A stretch of 64,000 nt of DNA from Micromonospora sp. FIMYZ51 (GTDB lineage Bacteria > Actinomycetota > Actinomycetes > Mycobacteriales > Micromonosporaceae): the NCBI RefSeq assembly GCF_038246755.1, contig NZ_CP134706.1:2480001-2544000 (forward strand), written 5' to 3'. Both the position numbers and the translations under genes were made by a program. This document shows positions 40,214 through 46,380 of the stretch, one piece after another. The notes under the pieces are model-generated. The model ran no database searches and was not told the DNA's origin. It was given only the letters and a program-made list of their open reading frames with translations. How positions within the stretch are numbered: position 1 is the stretch's first letter; the number at the start of each line of letters is the position of its first letter.

Positions 40214-40232
40214 TAAGGTAAGGCTGCCCTAA
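40214..40232 (-). promoter_or_regulatory. Iron box (IdeR/DmdR-type operator)
   Basis: Minus-strand sequence TTAGGGCAGCCTTACCTTA agrees at 15 of 19 positions with the actinobacterial IdeR/DmdR1 consensus TTAGGTTAGSCTAACCTAA. It lies 10 bases upstream of the GTG of the ligase-carrier-acyltransferase gene, where it would overlap the core promoter. Repression under iron sufficiency is the direct prediction. Confidence 0.7.
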
Positions 40233-40307
40233 TTCCTAGGCCGACGGCTCGGGACCACACCCGCCATCAGCAAACCCAACTCGGATGATCATCAAGTGCG
40301 GATCGGG

Positions 40308-40934
40308 TCAAATGCGGGCGCGGTAGCCGCTGATGGCGTCGGTGCACTTGCCGAGCAGGCAGGGCGAATCGAGAACGAGGTTTCGTGCCGTGGTGAGGCT
40401 GTCGTCCAGGGCGCGCACCACATCCGGTCGTCCTCCGGCCAGCACCGCGTTGAGTTCGTTCTGGCTCGCCCACATCGTCCGATATAGCTCGGTGAGCTGG
40501 CGTGACGCTCGGTTGAGTTGAGCCATCACGTTGTCCAGCCCGCCAATCACCTGCCCGGCAATGCTGGCCGAACTGCCCCGCGCCGGGATGCGGCCGGTGC
40601 TGCCGCTGGACCGTCTCGCCCTGGGAGACGCGCCCGCCAACGCGGCAGATCTTTTCTGGTCGCTCCGTTCGCGGAAGTGGTCGATGCCCGCGACGACGAA
40701 CGCCTTCCCTTGTGACCCGACCATGCCGCCGATGATCGCTCCGCCGACGGAGGTGATGGCAGGCGATAGGGGCAACCCGTACTTGGCGCTGCCGAGGCCG
40801 ACCAACGCGCCGACGCCCGCGCCGCCCAACTCGACCAGCTTCCCGAGCGCTTCCTTGGCGCTTTCATACTTGAACCGCCGCGCGAACGGCCGTTCCTTCT
40901 TCTGCTCCCTACGCCGCTTGCGTCCGTACCTCAT
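40308..40934 (-). CDS. Uncharacterised protein with glycine-rich membrane segment
   Basis: A 208-residue protein of no recognised family. The N-terminus is strongly basic (MRYGRKRRREQKKERPFARR). Residues ~35-85 form a glycine-rich hydrophobic stretch (GGAGVGALVGLGSAKYG, SVGGAIIGGMVGSQGKAFVVAG) resembling glycine-zipper membrane helices. The C-terminal part (about 130-195) is helical (LDNVMAQLNRASRQLTELYRTMW, RPDVVRALDDSLTTARNLVL), similar in spacing to the 86-residue protein encoded two genes upstream. The ATG overlaps the preceding stop (ATGA). Base composition is lower in GC than in the core genes. Confidence 0.55.
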   Translation of the reverse strand: MRYGRKRRREQKKERPFARRFKYESAKEALGKLVELGGAGVGALVGLGSAKYGLPLSPAITSVGGAIIGGMVGSQGKAFVVAGIDHFRERSDQKRSAALAGASPRARRSSGSTGRIPARGSSASIAGQVIGGLDNVMAQLNRASRQLTELYRTMWASQNELNAVLAGGRPDVVRALDDSLTTARNLVLDSPCLLGKCTDAISGYRARI

Positions 40935-41569
40935 GTCGCCACGACAGGGTCCAAGAACGCGCAGCCGGTGGTGATCATTATGGGCAGGTTCAAGGCAGTG
41001 TCCCGGGCGACCTCGCCGGGAGTCAGACCGAGCAGTTCTTCGCCCTCCTCCTGCTCCTCGGACTCATCGGCGTAGAAGACACATGCCTCCCAGATATTCG
41101 AATGCAGGAACGCGAAGGCCCACTGCGAGTAAACCTGGACCGGTACCGCGACCTTGGGTTGGCCGGCGTGGCCGATGCGGTGGAGATGGGGCTCCTCGGG
41201 AGTGGAGCCAAGGCCCTCGCCGAGGGGAAGGAGTTTGTGGCGGCGGAAGATGAGTTCGAGGTCGCCATCGGTGTCGAACTCGACCAGGAGGCCACGGGCG
41301 ATCAGGCTGTCGACCAGCCGGGCGGCTTGGGGCTCCGGGTTCGGGGCGGTTTCCAGCAGCCGGATCAGGGACTCACGGTTGACTCCGAGTTTCGCGTGGC
41401 GCTCGGCGTCCACGAAGGCCGCTGCCCAGACCGCCGCCTCGGTTTCGGTCAGCTCAACCAGGTCGTCGCCGAGGTGAACTTCGTAGCATTCGGGGATCGG
41501 GTCCGGCGGGCGGACATAGCGGTAGCGCGGACCCATGGACAGACCGACCGGGACGATGACGCGTGGCAT
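40931..41569 (-). CDS. Uncharacterised 212-residue protein
   Basis: No family recognised. The start (MPRVIVPVGLSMGPRYRYVRPPDPIPECYEVHLGDD) is followed by a predicted helical region that resembles a winged helix (LTETEAAVWAAAFVDAERH, NRESLIRLLETAPNPEPQAARLVDSLIARGLLVEFDTDGDLELIFRRH: helix-helix-wing pattern), then an acidic stretch (YADESEEQEEGEELLGL) and a C-terminal hydrophobic tail (NLPIMITTGCAFLDP). ATG 41569 has GAGAGG 5 bases upstream. The stop overlaps the next gene by ATGA, so the two products are coupled and may work together. Confidence 0.55.
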   Translation of the reverse strand: MPRVIVPVGLSMGPRYRYVRPPDPIPECYEVHLGDDLVELTETEAAVWAAAFVDAERHAKLGVNRESLIRLLETAPNPEPQAARLVDSLIARGLLVEFDTDGDLELIFRRHKLLPLGEGLGSTPEEPHLHRIGHAGQPKVAVPVQVYSQWAFAFLHSNIWEACVFYADESEEQEEGEELLGLTPGEVARDTALNLPIMITTGCAFLDPVVAT

Positions 41570-41585
41570 GGGAACCTCTCGGGTG

Positions 41586-41846
41586 TCAGAAGCCGGCGGC
41601 GTATCGCCTGGTCGTGTCGACCGCGCCCAGCGCGAGCTGTGATGCTTCGTCCAGCTTGGCCTTGACCTGTTCGATCTGGCTGATCGCCTGGCCGACGGCT
41701 GGATGGTTGGTGCCAGCGGTGACCGCCTGCAACAGCGCGAGGCTCTGCTCCAACGAGTCGTGCACCGCGCGAAGCTGGACGACGCTCTGCTGAGTCTGTT
41801 GGCCGAAGCGGTTGATGCCGGCCTTGATCTCCTCGATCGACGCCAC
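41586..41846 (-). CDS. Small helical protein, first of a three-gene cluster
   Basis: An 86-residue, almost entirely alpha-helical protein (IEEIKAGINRFGQQTQQSVVQLRAV, SLEQSLALLQAVTAG, AVGQAISQIEQVKAKLDEAS), in size and helical hairpin character like WXG100/ESX substrates or other small coiled-coil partners, but without a WxG turn. GTG 41846 is chosen because GGGAGGAG lies 7 bases upstream; the longer ORF (to 41879) lacks this. The following gene starts 16 bases beyond its stop on the same strand. The central pattern L..L.AV.AG....P.V..A is echoed in the 208-residue protein of the same cluster. Confidence 0.6.
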   Translation of the reverse strand: MASIEEIKAGINRFGQQTQQSVVQLRAVHDSLEQSLALLQAVTAGTNHPAVGQAISQIEQVKAKLDEASQLALGAVDTTRRYAAGF

Positions 41847-42115
41847 CGCGACACTCCTCCCGTGTGGGCATCGAAACATGTCTGACCGTACCGGGTTATG
41901 TACGTTCCGTCAGCAATCGGTCGCCCATCGGTCAACGGAAGGCGCTGGCCGCGAGAAGATCTCAGTCGTGAGTGCGGCGCGATGGGCTGTTCCGTCTTGA
42001 GTGCATTCTGAAACTGAAGTTTCTGGGTGAAATTAAGCGCTCTCGACTGGTTGAGGCGCGGGGCCGCTGGCCGACTGGCGACCTGATGCACCCCTTCGCT
42101 TATTGCCGACCGCTG

Positions 42116-42316
42116 TTAGCTGTCGAAGATCCTCTGCTTAATACCCATCACGAAGGTGGCCCAGGACGCCGGGCTGAACGTCAGGAGCGGACCAGCGGGG
42201 TCCTTGCTGTCTCGCAGCCCGACGACACCGGGCAGGTTGTCCGCCACCTCGACGCAGTTGCCGCCGTTGTTGCTGCGGCCGGACTTCCGCCAGACGGCAC
42301 CGGTCAAGTCAGACAC
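42116..42316 (-). CDS. DUF397 protein
   Basis: A 66-residue protein of the actinobacterial DUF397 family, recognised by WRKSGRSNNGGNCVEVADNLPGVVGLRDSKDPAGPLLTF..ASWATFV. Such proteins are normally encoded next to an XRE regulator with a DUF5753 domain and are thought to work with it, as in the WhiJ-type systems of Streptomyces development. GTG 42316 has GAGGAG 7 bases upstream, and the ORF overlaps the 3' end of the XRE gene by 8 bases, giving a coupled pair. Confidence 0.9.
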   Translation of the reverse strand: MSDLTGAVWRKSGRSNNGGNCVEVADNLPGVVGLRDSKDPAGPLLTFSPASWATFVMGIKQRIFDS

Positions 42317-43214
42317 GGGAGTGCTCCTCTGCAACTTGGTGAATAAGACTCTTGGATTTTGCTTCGCTCAGGGCCCGACTCGCCATGTCGGCCCAGATCG
42401 AGTTGTATGCGGCTGTCTCGTGAGGCTTGTCGAGGTAGATGGCTCCTGTCGCGGCTTCGAGATATGCCACGGGCGGCTCGACCTCTTGGCCGTGAGCGTC
42501 CTGCGGGAATTCCAGGAGTGAGAAGGCTCCCGACATCGCGCCCGCGTGTAGCCCGGCGGAAAAACTTAGAACTTGGACGGTCACGTTCGGTAGCTCCGCA
42601 GCCTTCGCGATCTGGTGAAGCTGCTCGACCATGAGCGTCGCGTTGCCCACCGGGCGGCGCAACACAGCCTCGTTGATAATTACGCTGAGTTGCGGAGGAG
42701 AGAAGCGCGTGAGGAGGGTTTGCCGCTCGACGCGGAGTTGGATAGCGCGTTGCTGCTCTTGATCATCGGCAGCATCAACCGCGCCGCCCGGCATCTTGAA
42801 GACCTGTTCGGCGTAGGCGCGGGTCTGGAGTAGGCCGGGTACCAGTTCGGCCTCGTACTGGCGGATGCGGGATGCCGCTGCTTCAAGACCGATGTAGAGC
42901 TGGAACCAGCGTGGCAGGCCAGCGCCGATGTAGTCGTGCCACCAGTTTTTGTTCTCCCGGGTCGTCGCGGTCAGGGCGAGCAGTAGCTCCCGGTCGTCGT
43001 CGGAGGCACCGTACAGGTCGAGCATCTGCTGTACGTCTGCCTGGCGGAAGCGAACGTGTTCGGCACCGTTCTCGATCCGATGCAGCGTGGCGCGTGCTCG
43101 ATCCAGCCGCTCCGCAGCCTGTTCCATGGTGAGGCCCGCTGCCTTACGTAGGGACTCGAACTTGCGCCCGATCTGCCGCCGCAGCATCGTCGATCCCGTT
43201 ACTGATTGTGACAC
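42309..43214 (-). CDS. XRE-family regulator with DUF5753 domain
   Basis: A 301-residue transcription regulator. Residues ~8-65 form an XRE helix-turn-helix (FESLRKAAGLTMEQAAERLDRARATLHRIENG). Residues ~100-285 form the DUF5753 ligand/partner domain (YEAELVPGLLQTRAYAEQV, ERQTLLTRFSPPQLSVIINEAVLRRPVG, VQVLSFSAGLHAGAMSGAFSLLEF). GTG 43214 has GGAGG 8 bases upstream. It is coupled to the downstream DUF397 gene, the standard actinobacterial pair. A perfect 24-bp palindrome (43339-43362) lies in the divergent region upstream and is a good candidate for its operator. Confidence 0.92.
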   Translation of the reverse strand: MSQSVTGSTMLRRQIGRKFESLRKAAGLTMEQAAERLDRARATLHRIENGAEHVRFRQADVQQMLDLYGASDDDRELLLALTATTRENKNWWHDYIGAGLPRWFQLYIGLEAAASRIRQYEAELVPGLLQTRAYAEQVFKMPGGAVDAADDQEQQRAIQLRVERQTLLTRFSPPQLSVIINEAVLRRPVGNATLMVEQLHQIAKAAELPNVTVQVLSFSAGLHAGAMSGAFSLLEFPQDAHGQEVEPPVAYLEAATGAIYLDKPHETAAYNSIWADMASRALSEAKSKSLIHQVAEEHSRV

Positions 43215-43545
43215 TACCCGTCCTCCGCTGCTGGGATGGTTCGACGTCCGTCCGTTCAATTGAAACTGTCGAGTGTCTCAGAATCAATAGACACGTCACG
43301 CCTGGTAAATCCGGATAGCAAGGTCAAAATCTGTGGATCGCTATTGCAACATTGCAATAGCGCTCGTTCGGTGCTTCACTCTCCACACGGCCACTGTGGA
43401 AGTGCTGGTCAGGGGCCGTGTCTGCCCTGGTGCCGTACTGCGATGAAGGGCTGCGGTGGCAGGTGCGTGGTGGGTCCGTCGGTGCGCGGCGGGCCGATGG
43501 ACCCGCCGTTTCACATCGCCCACGCTGACGAGAGCGAGGTCTGTC
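43215..43545. other. Divergent intergenic region, 331 bases
   Basis: Between the divergent XRE gene and the DivIVA-like gene. It is markedly AT-richer than its surroundings in the first half (43255-43350) and contains the perfect palindrome listed separately. The DivIVA-side half holds a GAGG ribosome-binding site 6 bases before ATG 43546. No convincing small gene or RNA was seen. Confidence 0.6.
43339..43362. promoter_or_regulatory. Perfect 24-bp palindrome (operator-like)
   Basis: CGCTATTGCAA-CA-TTGCAATAGCG has 11-bp perfectly complementary arms around a 2-base centre. It stands in AT-rich sequence 125 bases upstream of the XRE gene and 184 bases upstream of the DivIVA-like gene. A dimeric repressor or activator site for one or both divergent promoters is likely. 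It is not a terminator, because no gene ends nearby and no U-tract follows. Confidence 0.75.
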
Positions 43546-44007
43546 ATGCGCATCCCTTTCCGGCGGCGAGCCGGGCGGTACGACGCCCGGCACACCAGGC
43601 AGACCGCAGAGCACACCAGGCAGACCGCCGAGCACACCGGGCACGCAGCAGGGCACAGACACGCTGCGGAGTGCACCGAGCAACGCGGCGAGAGCTACGG
43701 ACTCGGCACCTGTTACCGGGCGGCGAGTTATCGGCCGTGGCAGGTGCGGGATCGGCGGTTCCGGTTGGGTCGGCGCGGCTACGACCCGGCGGAGGTGACC
43801 GAGTTTCTTGGTCGGGTGGCCGACGACCTGGAGGCGGCGTACCGGCAGGTGGCCGAGTCGCAGCGGGAGGCGGCGCGGGTCCGGGACGCGTTGCGGCGGT
43901 GGCAGTCCGAGTGGGGGCAGGCGCGGCCGGGCGGCGCGAACCAGCGCCCGACGTATTGCCGCCAACCGGTGGAGCAGCGGCCGGCGAATCAGGGGGCCTG
44001 GCGGTGA
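43546..44007 (+). CDS. DivIVA-domain protein with His/Thr-rich tandem repeats
   Basis: A 153-residue protein. The N-terminal third is basic and His/Gln/Thr-rich, with two tandem HTRQTAE repeats (encoded by 21-bp repeats at 43591-43632) and a degenerate third. Residues ~80-130 match the DivIVA domain: FRLGRRGYDPAEVTEFLGRVADDLEAAYRQVAESQREAARVRDALRRW, i.e. the membrane-targeting GYDPAEV loop and coiled coil. DivIVA proteins mark curved membrane or poles in actinobacteria, but this one is much shorter than polar Wag31. ATG 43546 has GAGG 6 bases upstream. It overlaps the next gene by GTGA. Confidence 0.7.
   Translation: MRIPFRRRAGRYDARHTRQTAEHTRQTAEHTGHAAGHRHAAECTEQRGESYGLGTCYRAASYRPWQVRDRRFRLGRRGYDPAEVTEFLGRVADDLEAAYRQVAESQREAARVRDALRRWQSEWGQARPGGANQRPTYCRQPVEQRPANQGAWR
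43591..43632 (+). repeat. 21-bp tandem repeat in the DivIVA-like gene
   Basis: CACACCAGGCAGACCGC(A/C)GAG occurs twice head to tail, in frame, coding HTRQTAE each time, and is followed by a diverged third unit (CACACCGGGCACGCAGCAGGG). The repeat lies in the non-conserved N-terminal part, so its copy number is likely to vary between strains. Confidence 0.85.
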
Positions 44008-44261
44008 GCGAACGCTACGTGGTGCACCTGCCGGTGGAGGCGGCCGATCTGGTGGCGGCGCAGCGGCTGGCTCGGGTGTTGGCTCGCTGGGCGCGGGCGT
44101 TGCCGCAGCTCGACCCGGGGGAGATCACCGTGTCGGCCGAGGACGAGCAGGGCGTACGGCATCGGGTTTTCTGCGATCTTCTGTTGCCCGGTGGCGGGCG
44201 GTGCCTGTTGCGGGCCGACCACGACGGTGATTGTGCCCGGCGGTTGGGCGGGCGGTCATGA
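44004..44261 (+). CDS. Uncharacterised 85-residue protein
   Basis: A small protein of unknown family with a predicted beta-alpha-beta layout: RYVVHLPVEAADLVAAQRLARVLARWARAL then ITVSAEDEQGVRHRVFCDLLLPGGGRCLLRADHDGDC. Two Cys and two His/Asp near the C-terminus (VFCDL, GRCLLRADHDGDC) could bind a metal. It overlaps the upstream DivIVA-like gene by GTGA and the downstream zinc-ribbon gene by ATGA, so the three products are made in a fixed, coupled series. Confidence 0.65.
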   Translation: MSERYVVHLPVEAADLVAAQRLARVLARWARALPQLDPGEITVSAEDEQGVRHRVFCDLLLPGGGRCLLRADHDGDCARRLGGRS

Positions 44262-46282
44262 ACACCGTGGCCTGCGCCGACTGCGGTGGGCTGGGCTTTC
44301 GGGTGCGGCGGTGCGAGTGCACCCGGGGTGGCGACCGGCTGATCGTGGCGGGCGGCGAGTACCGCGACGAGGCGTACGCGGATTGTCGGCTCTGTGCCGG
44401 CGACGGCAGCGTGGCCGAGGCGTGTCACCGGTGCGGGAGCGGTGGGCGGCGACGGGCACAGCTGGTGGTGACGGTGGTCAACCTGGACACCGGGGCGGCG
44501 GTGTCGCGCCGACTGATGCCCGGCCGGCTCGACCCGCCACCGGGCCGGGAGCGGGTCGGCCGGGCGGAAGAGCTGGTCGGCGGGCTCTGCGCGGCCGTCG
44601 GGGTACGCGGATTGCGGCCACGGTGGGGGTGGCGCTCGTTGGACGACACGCTGTACTGGCTGCCGCCGCAGTGGCGGCCGGAGCTGCCCGAGTCGCAGCG
44701 CTTGTTGCTGGAAGCCGAGGCGCTCGCCCGGCACGACTACGACCCGTGGTGGGTCTTCGTCGGGCGGAGCAGCGCGACACCGCCGCCGCCCGATCCGGCG
44801 GCCGAGCTGTCCCGGCTCTGCGCGCTGGCCGACCTGCTCCAGCTTGACCTGGTGGTGGAGGCACGCCGCCGCAACTACCACGAGGTGGTCTGGGACATCC
44901 GGTACGAGTTGCCCGGCAGCCCGGTGCCGCTGGACCCGCAGGTGCACGCGCAGGCCCGCGACCTGCCCTCGGCGGTCGCCGACACGAGCTTGCGGTCCGC
45001 GATGTGTGGGTTGGACGAGCGGGGGCGGCACGCGCCCCTCCACACCGTGCGGGCAATGCCGACTGTCGACGTACCAAAGGTCATGGATCTTGATCGGCTC
45101 GGCCGGGCGGTGCTCGCGGAGCTGGCCGGGGACGCGCCCGGCGCGCAGGCGATCTGGCGGGACGGCCGCTGGTGGCACACCGCGTTGCACCCGACCGGCA
45201 GCGTCGAGACGCTGCACGAGCGGGAGACCGGACAGATCGTCCGGTACGTTGCGGAGTCGCTGCGGCGAGCCACCGAACCACCCGACCCGGGCTGGTGGGG
45301 GGAGCCGATTCCGCACCGGCCCTGCCCGGACTGCCGGCCCGGCAGCCGGCTGCGCCGCTGCGACTGCCGGCTCGGCCGTCCCGGACCGGATCCACAGTGC
45401 CCGGACTGCTCCGGTGCCGGCCTGGCCCCCTCGGTGGGCTGCTGCCGGACCTGCCGGGACAGCGGCCGGATCCCGGCCGCGGTGGCGGTGACCGTGACCG
45501 ACAGGCGTCGGGTGAGCCACGAAACCTGGCGGCCCGTCGCGGACGAGCCCGCCCCGGTGGTCGCCCAGCAGCCCAACGGCGCGCCGGTGCATCAGCTCGG
45601 ACCGCACCGGCGGCTGGCCCGCCACGCCGCCGCTTTCGGGGTACGCCCGGCCGACCTGACCCGCCTCGATACGGACTGGCCGGTCGAGCAGGACCTGCTC
45701 GACGGGATCGTGACGGTTTATGAGCCCGGCGTCGACCCGGTGCGTCAGCACGTCGAGCAACTCGCCGCCCGGCTGCCCGGGGCACGGTTGTTGGTGCTCG
45801 CCGCCGCGCCGGACGCGCCACCCCTGACCGACCTGCTGCGGCTCGCCCACGCCCTCGACCTGACCGCCGTACTGACCTACTGCGATCACCGGCTCGACGC
45901 GGGCGACCCGCTGAAGATCCAGGGGGAGCGGTGGGGCATCCGGCTCGCGGCGCGGGACGCCGAGATCGGGGCGGAGCTGCCGCTGCACGCCAGCGTCGAA
46001 CTGGCCGTCGCACGGTGTGTCGAGTTCCTGGACAATCACCTGCTCGCCACCGTGCCCCGGGAACCGGACCGCCCGGTGCCCGCCCCGCAGGCCGTCTCGT
46101 CCCCGCCGGTGCCGGACCCGATCGGGTTGATCCGCCGGGTCGGCCAGCACCACGCCGGAGCGCCGGTGGCGGCGTCGTTCGACCGGATCGGCTGCCGCCT
46201 CTGGCTGGCGCAGGAGGGCGGCCTCCGGCCGCTCGCGCAAGCGGCCACGCTCGGCGATGCCGTCGCCGCCCTGCGGCTGTGA
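44258..46282 (+). CDS. Large uncharacterised protein with duplicated zinc-ribbon modules
   Basis: A 674-residue soluble protein of no recognised family. It is built of two similar halves. Each begins with DnaJ-like cysteine clusters: CADCGGLGFRVRRCEC and CRLCAGDG..CHRCGSGG near residues 5-65, then CPDCRPGSRLRRCDC and CPDCSGAG..CRTCRDSG from residue 356. Each cluster is followed by a beta-strand (RRRAQLVVTVVNLDTG; RIPAAVAVTVTDRRR) and a mixed alpha/beta region. Four CxxC pairs per half suggest two zinc sites each, as in DnaJ. No catalytic motif was found. ATG 44258 overlaps the 85-residue gene stop. Protein-protein or nucleic-acid binding is the cautious guess. Confidence 0.65.
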   Translation: MNTVACADCGGLGFRVRRCECTRGGDRLIVAGGEYRDEAYADCRLCAGDGSVAEACHRCGSGGRRRAQLVVTVVNLDTGAAVSRRLMPGRLDPPPGRERVGRAEELVGGLCAAVGVRGLRPRWGWRSLDDTLYWLPPQWRPELPESQRLLLEAEALARHDYDPWWVFVGRSSATPPPPDPAAELSRLCALADLLQLDLVVEARRRNYHEVVWDIRYELPGSPVPLDPQVHAQARDLPSAVADTSLRSAMCGLDERGRHAPLHTVRAMPTVDVPKVMDLDRLGRAVLAELAGDAPGAQAIWRDGRWWHTALHPTGSVETLHERETGQIVRYVAESLRRATEPPDPGWWGEPIPHRPCPDCRPGSRLRRCDCRLGRPGPDPQCPDCSGAGLAPSVGCCRTCRDSGRIPAAVAVTVTDRRRVSHETWRPVADEPAPVVAQQPNGAPVHQLGPHRRLARHAAAFGVRPADLTRLDTDWPVEQDLLDGIVTVYEPGVDPVRQHVEQLAARLPGARLLVLAAAPDAPPLTDLLRLAHALDLTAVLTYCDHRLDAGDPLKIQGERWGIRLAARDAEIGAELPLHASVELAVARCVEFLDNHLLATVPREPDRPVPAPQAVSSPPVPDPIGLIRRVGQHHAGAPVAASFDRIGCRLWLAQEGGLRPLAQAATLGDAVAALRL

Positions 46283-46318
46283 CCCGCCCGTCGAGCAAGA
46301 GTCAGGTCTTCCGACCGG

Positions 46319-46357
46319 CTGGTGCCGGATACGCCCCGTGGCCGTACCCGGCACCAG
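46319..46357. terminator. Hairpin between convergent zinc-ribbon and haloperoxidase genes
   Basis: CTGGTGCCGG (46319-46328) is perfectly complementary to CCGGCACCAG (46348-46357), with a 19-base loop, in the 98-base gap between two convergent genes. It is a plausible bidirectional terminator although the loop is long and no U-run follows. Confidence 0.4.
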
Positions 46358-46380
46358 CACCAGCAGGAGAACCGGTCCGG

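Noticed and set aside
43456..43545. Upstream extension of the DivIVA-like ORF
   Set aside because: The GAGG site 6 bases before ATG 43546 fixes the start. The upstream codons look like non-coding sequence.
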